Shown here one piece after another: positions 50,964 to 60,061 of a DNA stretch of 64,000 nt. Below the pieces are notes generated by a model. It was not told the origin of the DNA. It saw nothing but the letters and a program-made list of their open reading frames with translations, and ran no database searches. This stretch comes from Chitinophagaceae bacterium (GTDB lineage Bacteria > Bacteroidota > Bacteroidia > Chitinophagales > Chitinophagaceae). Made by a program: the position numbers and the translations under genes. Every line of letters starts with the position of its first letter. Within the stretch, counting starts at the first letter, position 1. The stretch covers positions 20,005-84,004 of the forward strand of contig JAICGN010000006.1 in assembly GCA_025923075.1 (NCBI GenBank). Direction: 5' to 3'.

Positions 50964-51068
50964 GTTTGAATTGGTTACTCCAAAGGGATTTCTTTGGAGC
51001 GGCGAAGATAATACTTCACCCCAAATCAAAAAGGTAACGGGGAAAAATGTTAATACGTATGAACAAGG

Positions 51069-51284
51069 TTATTTTACCGAAGCCATTGCGGCTGTGCTCG
51101 TGTTCGTTTGCGGCTCACTAATTTTTTGTTCATTTTCAGAAAAGCTACTCGCATTAGAAGTGTTGCAGCTATAGAAAAGGGCTGAACAAATAAAAATGGA
51201 GAAAAATAATACGACAATATAAACGCCCGCAAAAAATAAAATAGGGTGCAGGGCGCCAATTGGGGATACGGATCTTTTTTTCAT
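51069..51284 (-). CDS. Small single-pass membrane protein (hypothetical)
   Basis: 71 residues from the ATG at 51282-51284 (a longer frame starts at 51320). It has a basic N-terminus (MKKRSVSPIG), one membrane helix (FAGVYIVVLFFSIFICSALF) and a Ser/Thr/Asn-rich outer tail. This charge and hydrophobicity pattern argues for a real gene, but I know no family. It lies between prs and the divergent radC. Confidence 0.45.
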   Translation of the reverse strand: MKKRSVSPIGALHPILFFAGVYIVVLFFSIFICSALFYSCNTSNASSFSENEQKISEPQTNTSTAAMASVK

Positions 51285-51383
51285 ACAGGCTTGGTTTAGT
51301 TTTTCAAAGGTTTGGATCAATCTTCAGGGACATACCCTAAAAGTTGTATTTTCTGAGCCTAAATTATTTGTTAATCTTGGGTG

Positions 51384-52076
51384 ATGCAAGAGCAGAAATA
51401 CTCTATCAAGCAATGGGCAAAGAACGATAGGCCAAGAGAAAAATTACTATTGAATGGAGCTCACACACTCAGTGATTCCGAATTGTTGGCTATACTTATA
51501 CTAAACGGTTCAAGAGAAAAGACTGCTGTCGATCTTGCGAAAGATGTTCTGAAACTAAGCAAAGACAATTTATCCGAGTTAGGCAAGCTTTCAATAAAAG
51601 ATTTAATGAAAGTGAAAGGAATTGGTGTGGCAAAAGCCATTTCTATTTCCGCTGCACTTGAAATTGGAAGGAGACGGCAGGCAAGCGGGTCGCTACAAAA
51701 AAAAGTAATTACAGCCAGCCGGGATGTTGCCGATTTTTTTATCGCAAAACTTAAAGATTACAGATACGAAGTATTTGCAGTAGTTTTTTTGAACAGAGCG
51801 AATAAAATAAATCATTTTGAAATAGTGAGTGCAGGTGGAATCACGGGTACAGTTGCTGATCCAAGGGTCATTCTCAAAAAAGCATTAGAAGAAGATGCAG
51901 TAAGCATCATACTTTGTCATAATCATCCTTCAGGCAGTTTAAAACCAAGCAGAGCTGATGAAGAGCTCACACATAAAATCAAGGAAGCTGCAAAATATTT
52001 TGACATTAAAATTCTCGATCACATGATTGTGAGTGATGCCGGGTATTTCAGTTTTGCGGATGAGGGACTATTATGA
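51384..52076 (+). CDS. radC: RadC-family JAB-domain protein
   Basis: 230 residues from ATG 51384, with a GTG directly before it. The N-terminal helix-hairpin-helix part (SDSELLAILILNGSREKTAV, LMKVKGIGVAKAISISAALE) precedes a JAB/MPN metal-binding domain with HNHPSGSLKPSRADEEL and, upstream, the conserved Glu. The name RadC is historical and a DNA-repair role is not supported. The stop codon overlaps the first base of the AGTC heptamer array. Confidence 0.93.
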   Translation: MQEQKYSIKQWAKNDRPREKLLLNGAHTLSDSELLAILILNGSREKTAVDLAKDVLKLSKDNLSELGKLSIKDLMKVKGIGVAKAISISAALEIGRRRQASGSLQKKVITASRDVADFFIAKLKDYRYEVFAVVFLNRANKINHFEIVSAGGITGTVADPRVILKKALEEDAVSIILCHNHPSGSLKPSRADEELTHKIKEAAKYFDIKILDHMIVSDAGYFSFADEGLL

Positions 52077-52110
52077 GTCCATAGTCATTAGTCGTTAGTC
52101 AATAGTTATT
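52076..52110 (+). repeat. Left AGTC heptamer array
   Basis: Five tandem 7-base units: AGTCCAT, AGTCATT, AGTCGTT, AGTCAAT and the degenerate AGTTATT. It begins within the radC stop codon and ends 26 bp before the four-helix-bundle gene. It is an inverted copy of the array at 52510-52537. Confidence 0.75.
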
Positions 52111-52136
52111 ATTATTTTATCGGTAAACTTTAATAT

Positions 52137-52499
52137 ATGGGAGATTACAGGACATTGTTAGGTTATCAAAAAGCATTTTCCGTTGCTATGCGTATATATC
52201 AAGTTTCTAAAACATTTCCCTCCGAAGAGAGGTTTGGAATGATAGCACAAATCAGGAATTCTTCGAGATCGGTTTGTGCAAATATTGTTGAAGCATACAA
52301 ACGCAGGCGGTATAAAGACTATTTCATTTCGAAGCTAAACGATGCTGAAACAGAAAACGCAGAAACACAGGTGTGGCTTGATTTTGCCCTGGCCTGCAGC
52401 TATTTTACAAATGAAATATACCTTGAATTAAAATCAGATAATGATGAAGTCGCAAAATTGGTTTTATACATGATAAACAATCCAGATAAATTTTTATAA
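52137..52499 (+). CDS. Four-helix-bundle protein (S23/23S rRNA IVS-like)
   Basis: 120 residues. The S23 family signature is visible: the N-terminal LLGYQKAFSVAMRIYQVSKT, the central FPSEERFGMIAQIRNSSRSV followed by CANIVEAYKRRRYKDYFISK, and the final helices through AETENAETQVWLDFALACSY. These small basic proteins were first found in intervening sequences of 23S rRNA genes, and the DGR accessory protein Avd shares the fold. The function is unknown; nucleic-acid binding is likely from the basic face. It lies between inverted arrays of AGTC heptamers, as a small self-contained cassette. Confidence 0.9.
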   Translation: MGDYRTLLGYQKAFSVAMRIYQVSKTFPSEERFGMIAQIRNSSRSVCANIVEAYKRRRYKDYFISKLNDAETENAETQVWLDFALACSYFTNEIYLELKSDNDEVAKLVLYMINNPDKFL

Positions 52500-52509
52500 T
52501 CCAGTCACT

Positions 52510-52537
52510 ATTGACTATCGACTCAGGACTATTGACT
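52510..52537 (+). repeat. Right AGTC heptamer array (inverted)
   Basis: Four 7-base units ATTGACT, ATCGACT, CAGGACT and ATTGACT, which read AGTCAAT, AGTCCTG, AGTCGAT and AGTCAAT on the minus strand. It starts 10 bp after the four-helix-bundle stop and ends 5 bp before the stop codon of the DUF3467 gene. Confidence 0.75.
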
Positions 52538-52542
52538 TGCAC

Positions 52543-52857
52543 TCAGGCCTGTGCAGTGGGCCCGCCAAAATTCATCGGCAGCTGGATGTCCTCAAGATCT
52601 TTAATCGAACCATTAGAAACTTCATAGCGGGAAATATTTTCTGTCAACGCCTTCATAAATCTTTTGGCATGTTGCGGTGTAAATATAATTCTGGACTTTA
52701 CTTTGCTTTTGGGCGTTCCAGGCATCACGTTTACAAAATCTATGACAAACTCTGCATGTGAATGGGTGATGATAGCAAGATTAGCATAAGAGCCTTCTGC
52801 CACCTCTTCCGATATTTCAATATTTAGTTGATTAGGCTGTTGCGCTTGTTGATCCAT
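52543..52857 (-). CDS. DUF3467-family protein
   Basis: 104 residues with no signal peptide. The family core is NLAIITHSHAEFVIDFVNVM followed by VKSRIIFTPQHAKRFMKALTEN. Function unknown. It begins with a Gln-rich segment (MDQQAQQPNQ). Its stop codon nearly touches the inverted AGTC array, which suggests that the array arrived at its 3' end. Confidence 0.88.
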   Translation of the reverse strand: MDQQAQQPNQLNIEISEEVAEGSYANLAIITHSHAEFVIDFVNVMPGTPKSKVKSRIIFTPQHAKRFMKALTENISRYEVSNGSIKDLEDIQLPMNFGGPTAQA

Positions 52858-52905
52858 AAATTCCTTTTGAAGTTCAAAAATAGGAACAATTAGATAGTTT
52901 AAATT

Positions 52906-52949
52906 AAGAAAGAGGAACCGTTAAGAATGATTCCTCTTTCTTAAAAAAA
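52906..52949 (-). terminator. Hairpin after the first DUF1735-like lipoprotein gene
   Basis: AAGAAAGAGGAA (52906-52917) pairs perfectly with TTCCTCTTTCTT (52931-52942), a 12-bp stem. On the minus strand it lies 16 bp after the lipoprotein stop codon and is followed by an AT-rich stretch with few T residues, so it is a good hairpin with a modest U-tract. Confidence 0.65.
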
Positions 52950-52958
52950 TTAACCTGA

Positions 52959-53876
52959 TTATCGGGGTCTTAAATAAGTAAGGGTGTCAGTAAACATTCT
53001 AAATCCGCCTGCAGCATTATATCTCCATTTTACATAAAACTTTTTTGTTGCAGGATCATAACGTGGATTAGGGTACGATGGATCATTTTCAAAACCAAGC
53101 CCGCTAACATCTGTAACTGCGACTGAATTCGTCGCCGGGTCAATAGTAAATACCGGATTATAACCAGCCGGGGTGGTGGAATTGGAACCATTTGCCCACG
53201 GATGAGTAAACTCCCAAATCAGCTTATTCGAGCCAATTGTGATTAACGGCATTTCCCAGGGTCCGGACACACCAGTCAACACCGGATTGGTGGGATGCTC
53301 TGTGTATGCATCAAGCCGATAAATTCCATCCCATTGATTTTTGGAGCTGATCTCAACCCCTATTTGATTTTTTGAAGCACTAATTCGTGCACCGGGCGCC
53401 TCGGCAATCTGGAATCCTAAACCCACCCGCATCGACAGACTTACAAGTACAGAGGGATCAAGATTGATCTTTAAGAACCTGACAAACTCTCCTGGTTTAA
53501 ATGTGACTGTCCAGTACTGACCATCAAAAGGATTATCGGCATGACTCGTATACACATTCCTGGGCAATTCGTTTATTTCACCTGAACTGGGTTCCGATAT
53601 TAATGCATTTTGATTCTTTATTTTTACTATAAGCGTTTTATTTAATTCGGCTGCGTTGGCAGCATCTCTCCTTATTTCAACCAGATCAATTGTCGCTACT
53701 CCGGGTGGGAGATCAAGTGCCAATGTTTTTAGGGGGCCATCTTCAGCTTCCGGCAACTGGATAATCGTTTTCTCCTCTGAATTGACCGGCGGAAACGGTT
53801 CCTCCTCTTTTTCACAAGAAATCAACAGAAATGACAGTACTGGAATTAAGAGAAGCTGTTGTAAAACGTTTCTCAT
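52959..53876 (-). CDS. DUF1735/DUF4361-type lipoprotein (SusE-like accessory)
   Basis: 305 residues. The lipobox is FLLISCEKEE. An N-terminal DUF1735-like domain (IDLVEIRRDAANAAELNKTL, FKPGEFVRFLKINLDPSVL) is followed by a C-terminal domain with WDGIYRLDAYTEHPTNPVL and KFYVKWRYNAAGGFRMFTD, as in surface-exposed SusE/SusF-like or DUF4361 lipoproteins. Such proteins bind the glycan or peptide taken up by the linked SusCD transporter. It is last in the Sus-type operon, 333 bp after its paralogue and beyond a terminator. Confidence 0.78.
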   Translation of the reverse strand: MRNVLQQLLLIPVLSFLLISCEKEEEPFPPVNSEEKTIIQLPEAEDGPLKTLALDLPPGVATIDLVEIRRDAANAAELNKTLIVKIKNQNALISEPSSGEINELPRNVYTSHADNPFDGQYWTVTFKPGEFVRFLKINLDPSVLVSLSMRVGLGFQIAEAPGARISASKNQIGVEISSKNQWDGIYRLDAYTEHPTNPVLTGVSGPWEMPLITIGSNKLIWEFTHPWANGSNSTTPAGYNPVFTIDPATNSVAVTDVSGLGFENDPSYPNPRYDPATKKFYVKWRYNAAGGFRMFTDTLTYLRPR

Positions 53877-54209
53877 GTATTAATTGTTATCATTAGTTTG
53901 ATAGTGCTAAAGTTAGATAAATATTAAATCAATAAAACAAAAGCAGGATAAAAATATAACGCTTGTTTATCGTCACTTAAGAAAAACAGAATTTGACACT
54001 TGCCGTTTTCTCGAAAATCAACAGAGTCATCCCGAGGTGTAAAAGAGAGTCATCTTCAGTTGCAATAAAATAGTTTATCGAAAACCAAAAACAAAAAAAC
54101 CATCTTAATTAAAAGATGGTTTAATTATTTAGGACCTAAACTCGAAACAGTGCATCATAATTCTACACAAATTATTGAAGACTGCTTCTGTATGATTGAT
54201 ATAACTATC
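53877..54209. other. Gap between the two DUF1735 lipoprotein genes
   Basis: 333 bp with no credible gene. It holds the terminator of the upstream lipoprotein gene (54097-54121). The remaining AT-rich sequence must contain the promoter of the 52959-53876 gene, but no clear TAnnTTTG box was recognised. Confidence 0.5.
54088..54121 (-). terminator. Terminator after the second DUF1735 lipoprotein gene
   Basis: AACCATCTT (54098-54106) pairs with AAGATGGTT (54113-54121). On the minus strand it is followed by TTTTTTGTTTTT. Confidence 0.85.
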
Positions 54210-55178
54210 TTATCGTTTCCCTGAATAAGCCAAATGCCAGTCAAACGAAACTCTTGGGTTTGGCAAGGCTACTGCACTTGGGTGGAACATAAAGAATTTT
54301 ACATCTATATTGCCGGTCGCGGGATCCCATTTATTGATTCCACTTGGATCCAATTCCGCATAGCGCCCATTAGTCGCAGGCTGCCCATATATGTTTGTCA
54401 CGGCCGTGATATTATCGTTAGCGTCAAAAGTAAAGACAGGAGAAAAACCTCCGTACCCGCTGACATCAGGGCCGTTGTAAATCGGAATAAAGTAATCTTC
54501 CCACCAGTAAGGGTCAAAACCTGCCACCGATTTCTCTCCTGTTGTGATGAGGTGATACTCGAACGGGAATAAACCCGTCAAGGCAGAACTCGCAAAATCC
54601 ACCATACTACCTGTTACTTCGTATACCCCGTCATATTTATTTATAACCAACGGGTTTACGATTACAACTCCACTACCTAACGACGGACTTCCAACTGTGG
54701 TTTGAGTTATCTGTAAACCAAAAGCATACGATTTGGAAAGGTCCATTTGGGATTTATCCAACTCAATGGATATTGGCCTGGCTAATTCTCCGGGAGCCAG
54801 GTTTATTGTCCAGGTATCACCATTTACCGTCACACCCGATCCGGGAGTTATCGTATAAGCTGAAGTAGGCAGCAATTCAAAAGCAGTGCCATTTGCAGTA
54901 TTATACGCGTCAAGAAATGCCTGCGTATTCGTTATTGTAACGGTGGTTGCGGCGCTGGCATCGGCCTCGGTAACAGCATCCTTGCGCAAATCAGCAATCA
55001 GGATTTCCTCAACCATAGGAGTTACATCCATGGGAATAACTACCGGGTCTCCACCTCCCCCGATTATTTTGACAAGTGTTTTACCACCTCCGTCTTTTAT
55101 TTCTGCCTTTTCACAAGATGTAATCCCTACTACAAAAAGTAATAAGAACCACGAAGTATATGATTTTATAATTTTCAT
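54210..55178 (-). CDS. DUF1735-domain lipoprotein
   Basis: 322 residues. Lipobox VVGITSCEKA. The DUF1735 (BT_3987-like N-terminal) domain is clear: EILIADLRKDAVTEADASAA, then FLDAYNTANGTAFELLPTSA, and NLAPGELARPISIELDKSQM. The C-terminal half contains NKYDGVYEVTGSMVDFASSA and ends RVSFDWHLAYSGKR. It is expected to be a surface-exposed ligand-binding partner of the SusCD pair immediately upstream (48-bp gap). The substrate is unknown. Confidence 0.88.
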   Translation of the reverse strand: MKIIKSYTSWFLLLFVVGITSCEKAEIKDGGGKTLVKIIGGGGDPVVIPMDVTPMVEEILIADLRKDAVTEADASAATTVTITNTQAFLDAYNTANGTAFELLPTSAYTITPGSGVTVNGDTWTINLAPGELARPISIELDKSQMDLSKSYAFGLQITQTTVGSPSLGSGVVIVNPLVINKYDGVYEVTGSMVDFASSALTGLFPFEYHLITTGEKSVAGFDPYWWEDYFIPIYNGPDVSGYGGFSPVFTFDANDNITAVTNIYGQPATNGRYAELDPSGINKWDPATGNIDVKFFMFHPSAVALPNPRVSFDWHLAYSGKR

Positions 55179-55225
55179 GTCTGAATGATTTTATTTCTAA
55201 ATTTTGATTTCTTAATCACTATAGA

Positions 55226-56677
55226 TTATTGGTCCCACCAAATTTTTGCATCTTGTGAATCAGGCTCACCAGCCACAGTATATTGAGCCGCCGCAACTGT
55301 CACATTAGCCAGGTTAAAATTATAGTCATTCGGCCCATAAGGAATTCTTCTTATGATAGGCAGGCCTGCTCCTGGTGCAGGTGTTAAAGCAGGAACATTA
55401 GTTCTGCGCCAATTGGCCCATCCCTGGGTTCCATTCGGATAAAATGCCAACCACTGTTGCGTCTGAATTTTACTTAATTGACTACCCCCTGCAAGGTCTA
55501 CTGCTGGTTTTGCCATGTAAGTATTAAATGCCGCAGCGCTATAAACACCCCACTCTTCCCAACTGCGCATGATTCCTGTACTATACATGGACGCAACATT
55601 TTCTGCGGTCCAACCGAGTTGTGCAGCTTCAGCACGAGCCAGGTAAATCTGTGAGGCACTCAAAATATTTATGGGAGATGTAGCTGTTCTTTTAGATGGG
55701 TGGAGCAACCTGGCATAATTAGGATTTGCAGTTGCAAAAGCAACGGCATTGTCTCGAGTTAAACCATAGGGAAATCCTACAGTGGATGACCCAAAAGCAG
55801 CGGCTCTTGCATCGCCGTTGGCATTAAGAAAATCATAAACAGTTGTGCTTACTGCATAGTCATCCCTTTGGGTAATAGCATAATACTGATATAAAGGATG
55901 ATTAAATACTCCGCCTGGGGCTACCAGGCTAACGTTATCAGAATTGTTCTCAATAACACCCGCAGAGTGGCTTAAAGCGGAATTAAATTCTGTCTTACCT
56001 AAAGCAGCGTTTATTTTTGATAGGCGTAAGGCCATTAGAAGACGCATTGAGTTCGCGAATTTCTTCCATTTAGTATTATCTCCACTGAAAAGAATATCAC
56101 CTTTGACAGCTGCACCTCCATCAAACTGATCTGCAGCTTCCTTCAACTCCTTAAGAAGATCCGGATAAATTTCACTCTGTTTGTCATATACAAGGTTTCC
56201 TTCCCCCTTCAAAGCTTCAAAATAAGGGATATCACCATAACTATCAGTTAAAATCCAAAAATAGTAGGCCTTTAATATCCGGGCTACTGCGATTTGATTA
56301 GCATTAGAGCCATTAGCTGCAGCTATTTCCGCAGTTGCAGGATCGGAATTATAGTTGATGATATTCTGAAGATCATACATGGCGCCGGCATAATAAGCAT
56401 CTGCATTGAAAACCGGTTTGGTATAACGGGATGCCTCCGTGTACTGTGTTTCAGAAAAATACTGAGCAAAAAGACCTCCGCTAACCGTAATGCCATTAGT
56501 CCACACTGTATTTCCAATTCCAGAAAGTGCATTTGTCAGCAATGCAGAAGTAATTGGCGAAGTAGTAGCGTTAGGGTTATTATTGGTATTACCAAAATCT
56601 TCAAATTTAGTACATGATTGAGCCGCCAGTAAGCTGACCGCAATCGATGTTGCGAAAATTATTTTCCTGTAATTCAT
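55226..56677 (-). CDS. SusD/RagB-type nutrient-binding outer-membrane lipoprotein
   Basis: 483 residues. Lipobox LLAAQSCTKF. The sequence has the SusD-like (SusD_2) organisation: FGNTNNNPNATTSPITSALL near the N-terminus, tetratricopeptide-like helices (NQIAVARILKAYYFWILTDS, YGDIPYFEALKG), and a C-terminus ending in ARRTN-type and VAGEPDSQDAKIWWDQ segments. It forms the lid that captures ligand over the SusC transporter. It is 21 bp after the SusC gene. Confidence 0.94.
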   Translation of the reverse strand: MNYRKIIFATSIAVSLLAAQSCTKFEDFGNTNNNPNATTSPITSALLTNALSGIGNTVWTNGITVSGGLFAQYFSETQYTEASRYTKPVFNADAYYAGAMYDLQNIINYNSDPATAEIAAANGSNANQIAVARILKAYYFWILTDSYGDIPYFEALKGEGNLVYDKQSEIYPDLLKELKEAADQFDGGAAVKGDILFSGDNTKWKKFANSMRLLMALRLSKINAALGKTEFNSALSHSAGVIENNSDNVSLVAPGGVFNHPLYQYYAITQRDDYAVSTTVYDFLNANGDARAAAFGSSTVGFPYGLTRDNAVAFATANPNYARLLHPSKRTATSPINILSASQIYLARAEAAQLGWTAENVASMYSTGIMRSWEEWGVYSAAAFNTYMAKPAVDLAGGSQLSKIQTQQWLAFYPNGTQGWANWRRTNVPALTPAPGAGLPIIRRIPYGPNDYNFNLANVTVAAAQYTVAGEPDSQDAKIWWDQ

Positions 56678-56697
56678 AATTATTTCAATTTAATAAA

Positions 56698-59600
56698 TTA
56701 GAAATTAAGTTTAAGGTTTACACCCAGTGATCTCGTGCCAGGATATTGCCCATCTTCACCCTGTATCTCTGAAATCTCAGATGGATCAAAGCTCTTTGAA
56801 TCCCTATAGATCAACCATGGATTACGGGCAACTACAGACACGGTTGCTCCTTTAACTACTTTGCCAATTTTCATTTTGCTGACAGGAACCTGGTAACCCA
56901 GACTCACTTCTCTCAATTTTACATAAGTAAGGTCATGAATAAACGGATCATAAAGGTTATTATAAAACTGGTGCCAGTATGTTTGAGCATCTACATATAA
57001 GTCGACCGGCGTTTTTCCGTCAGCAACGTCTACACCAATAACATGAACACCGCCACCATCAGCTATATCATCCCGAACATTCATGCCTTTATCATTAACC
57101 TCTGCTGTAGCCTCCATCAAGCCTGAATAATGTCCCCACATTTCTGATAGTGAAAAGAACTTACCACCAATTTGGTAGTCAAGAGATAAATTCAGAACGA
57201 TATTTTTATACGTTAATGTGTTTATTAACCCTCCGGATGTTTTAGGAACTACTGAACCAAAATGGAAATTATCTTCACGGGCGTATAAGCCAGAAGTCGG
57301 ATTGAGCATTGGTAATCCCTGCTCGTTCTTTTTAATCGCACCGCCGATCAACTGACCCCACTCTTCTCCGGCTTCAAGGAAGACCTGGGGAACTCTTGTG
57401 GTAAACGCACTTTGTGCCAGCGTGTACCTGGGAACGCCGTCTGCAATGCTCACAACAGGATTTTTAATTAAATACCCAAACGTCGCGGTCAGATCCCAAT
57501 TGAAATCCTGTGATACAACCGGACGGCCAGTTACTATTACCTCAATACCTTCACGCTTGATCTGCGCAGCATTTAAAACTTTTCTGGTAAACCCGCTACC
57601 TCCATAAATATCGACAGCGACGGGAGCTTTATCATTGTCTTCCCAATAGTAAACGACATTAAGGCCCAGTCTGTTCTTCATAAATCTTAGATCAACCCCA
57701 ACTTCTGTTGTAGTAATAAGGGCCCCCTGGGTGGCAGGATCAACGAGCGTATTTGGAGTAGCGATCAGGTAATTTCCGTTCCACTGATTTTGATTAACAG
57801 TATACAGGAAGTTGTTCTCGTAAATCCCAAGCGCCGTTGGCTTTTTACCCCAGCTTCCGAATACCTTACCGAAAGATAACCAGGACAGGGAAGTCTTCGT
57901 GAACTCACTGAATATAAACCCTGCACCAAATGAACTGGACAGAATGCTGTTTTGACCCTTTGTAAGAGTGGAATACCAGTCATTACGTACTGCCCATGTT
58001 GCGCTAACAAAGCGATTCCATTCAAAATCTCCGGTAGCAAATACTGATCGTTGCTCTTCTTTAAGCCGATCATTGGCAAGAACAGGATCATCTTTGGAAT
58101 TGGTGATTGCATAAAGATCTGGTACATTCAGACCATTCCTCGTACTCATTTCAACCCTTGTATCTTTCATCCTAAAATAATTAGCGCCGGCATTTACAGA
58201 CACATCCAATTTCTCAATGAATTTCTTATTAAATGATGCAAGCACCTCATAGTTCGTTTCATCAATTCTGCGTTGACCTGTTGCGTAAGTTGCAAAAACA
58301 CCAGTCTGTGATGCACTCTTTTCGAGGATTGATGGAATAATATTCTCGAAGTTCAGGTTCAACAGGCTTTTTCTAAGCGTTGCTTTCAAACTGAAATTGT
58401 TATTCAGTTTGTATTGAAGAGAAAGATCGCCAAATACCCTGTCGCGAACCTGTCTATAGTCAATATTTTCAAACCAGGTAAAGAAATTATACCAATAGTT
58501 TCCGATCCACACGTTATTTACAGTTCCACCGGGGTTGTTGCGCAGATTCCAGCTTGGGTAAGTTCCAATCGGAGTCTGTATGTTTCTTAATTCCTTCATA
58601 AGATTCATATCCAGGTCTCTGTGAAACCATTGGTTGAATGAGCCCTGAGATTGGTTAGCATAATCATCATCAAATTGCCCTTTGATCTTCTGGTTTACAA
58701 CACTGATATTCAAACCTGCTCTGAAGTGCTGATTAAGATCGAGACCCACTGTACCAAAAGCAGTGTGTTTTTCAGAAGACGTATTTGGCATTAACCCTGT
58801 TACGGTATTGTTTGTATAAGAGATCCTTGTAGTGAATCCCTGACCGGCTTTAGCGAAGCTAATATTGGAAAATGAACTAACACCCGTTTCCCAGAAATCC
58901 CTTGCATTATCTTTCTGAGGTACGAGGCTTGCTGTTTGTAATGAACGGGAATGTCCTGGTGTCCACGCGTACCAGGGAATGTATTCCTGACCCACCATCC
59001 TTGGGCCCCAACTGGCATCATCAGTATATTCATGATGGTATTTTCCACTTAGCGCCTGCCATTCAACTGGCTCACCTGGTTGCCAAGTATAAAGAGTAAG
59101 ATCTTTATCTGCACCTCCGGCATAAATATTTTGATATTTTGGAAGTACATAAACTTTATCTACAGTAACGCCTGTGGATACCTCAATGCCCAGCGTATTC
59201 GCCACCCCTCTTTTCCTTGTGGTAATCACAACGGCTCCATTAGCCGCTCTTCCTCCAAATAATGTAGTTGCATTTACCCCTTTTAAAAAGGTAACATCTT
59301 CCACATCGTCAGGATTAATGTCGAACGACCCGACAATGGTACCATCCACAACATAGATAGGCCCATTATCTGCCAAAGTTTGTCCGCCTCTAACTCTAAA
59401 CCCACCCTGGTTATTGAGCTTAATTGGCGATTGGCCGCGGAATTGAGTACCCACTACTTTACCAGCCAGCGCGTTATTGATATTTTGCTGAGGAATAATT
59501 TTTAGCTGTTCCTCGGAAATTACCTGTGCACTGAAAGGAGTAACCCTTGCTGATTTTTTTATTCCAAAGGCACTGGTAACTACCACTTCACTCATGCTTC

Positions 59601-59895
59601 CGGCAGTAGAAGTTATAGTTACATTGATGACATCAGAAGTTCCAATGGCGACTTCTTTTGTATCAAAACCTACAGAAGAGATTACTAAGGTTGCTCCTGA
59701 TGGTACATTTCTTAAAATAAACTTACCATCAGAATCTGCATTTGCCCCGGTAGTGGAGCCCTTTACAGTAACAGAAGCAAAAGGAACAGGCTTTCCGGTA
59801 GCATCTGTTATCACACCCGAAATAGAACGGCCTTGAGCGAATACCAGCGCTGAGCATAGTATCGCCGTCACAAACAGTGATGCAAATTTTCTCAT
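56698..59895 (-). CDS. SusC/RagA-type TonB-dependent outer-membrane transporter
   Basis: 1065 residues. A signal peptide is followed by a carboxypeptidase-like regulatory domain (GKPVPFASVTVKGSTTGANA, FILRNVPSGATLVISSVGFD). Next come the TonB box and plug with EVVVTSAFGIKKSARV, VRGGQTLADNGPIYVVDG and EDVTFLKGVNATTLFGGRAA, and then a 22-strand barrel ending in LGVNLKLNF. With SusD it imports oligosaccharides or peptides across the outer membrane. No glycoside hydrolase, peptidase or sigma/anti-sigma pair is adjacent, so the ligand cannot be deduced. Confidence 0.96.
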   Translation of the reverse strand: MRKFASLFVTAILCSALVFAQGRSISGVITDATGKPVPFASVTVKGSTTGANADSDGKFILRNVPSGATLVISSVGFDTKEVAIGTSDVINVTITSTAGSMSEVVVTSAFGIKKSARVTPFSAQVISEEQLKIIPQQNINNALAGKVVGTQFRGQSPIKLNNQGGFRVRGGQTLADNGPIYVVDGTIVGSFDINPDDVEDVTFLKGVNATTLFGGRAANGAVVITTRKRGVANTLGIEVSTGVTVDKVYVLPKYQNIYAGGADKDLTLYTWQPGEPVEWQALSGKYHHEYTDDASWGPRMVGQEYIPWYAWTPGHSRSLQTASLVPQKDNARDFWETGVSSFSNISFAKAGQGFTTRISYTNNTVTGLMPNTSSEKHTAFGTVGLDLNQHFRAGLNISVVNQKIKGQFDDDYANQSQGSFNQWFHRDLDMNLMKELRNIQTPIGTYPSWNLRNNPGGTVNNVWIGNYWYNFFTWFENIDYRQVRDRVFGDLSLQYKLNNNFSLKATLRKSLLNLNFENIIPSILEKSASQTGVFATYATGQRRIDETNYEVLASFNKKFIEKLDVSVNAGANYFRMKDTRVEMSTRNGLNVPDLYAITNSKDDPVLANDRLKEEQRSVFATGDFEWNRFVSATWAVRNDWYSTLTKGQNSILSSSFGAGFIFSEFTKTSLSWLSFGKVFGSWGKKPTALGIYENNFLYTVNQNQWNGNYLIATPNTLVDPATQGALITTTEVGVDLRFMKNRLGLNVVYYWEDNDKAPVAVDIYGGSGFTRKVLNAAQIKREGIEVIVTGRPVVSQDFNWDLTATFGYLIKNPVVSIADGVPRYTLAQSAFTTRVPQVFLEAGEEWGQLIGGAIKKNEQGLPMLNPTSGLYAREDNFHFGSVVPKTSGGLINTLTYKNIVLNLSLDYQIGGKFFSLSEMWGHYSGLMEATAEVNDKGMNVRDDIADGGGVHVIGVDVADGKTPVDLYVDAQTYWHQFYNNLYDPFIHDLTYVKLREVSLGYQVPVSKMKIGKVVKGATVSVVARNPWLIYRDSKSFDPSEISEIQGEDGQYPGTRSLGVNLKLNF

Positions 59896-60061
59896 GTGGA
59901 GATCAATTTTTGATTAAATAAATACTTGATTTTGAGCCGAAAATGTCAATTTTCATGGGTAGGAATAACGTATACAAGACAGCAAATTTTTAGAAATTGC
60001 TGCGCAAAGTAAACATTTTTTTAACAAACAAAATAAATTTACCTAACAAGTGTTCATAACA

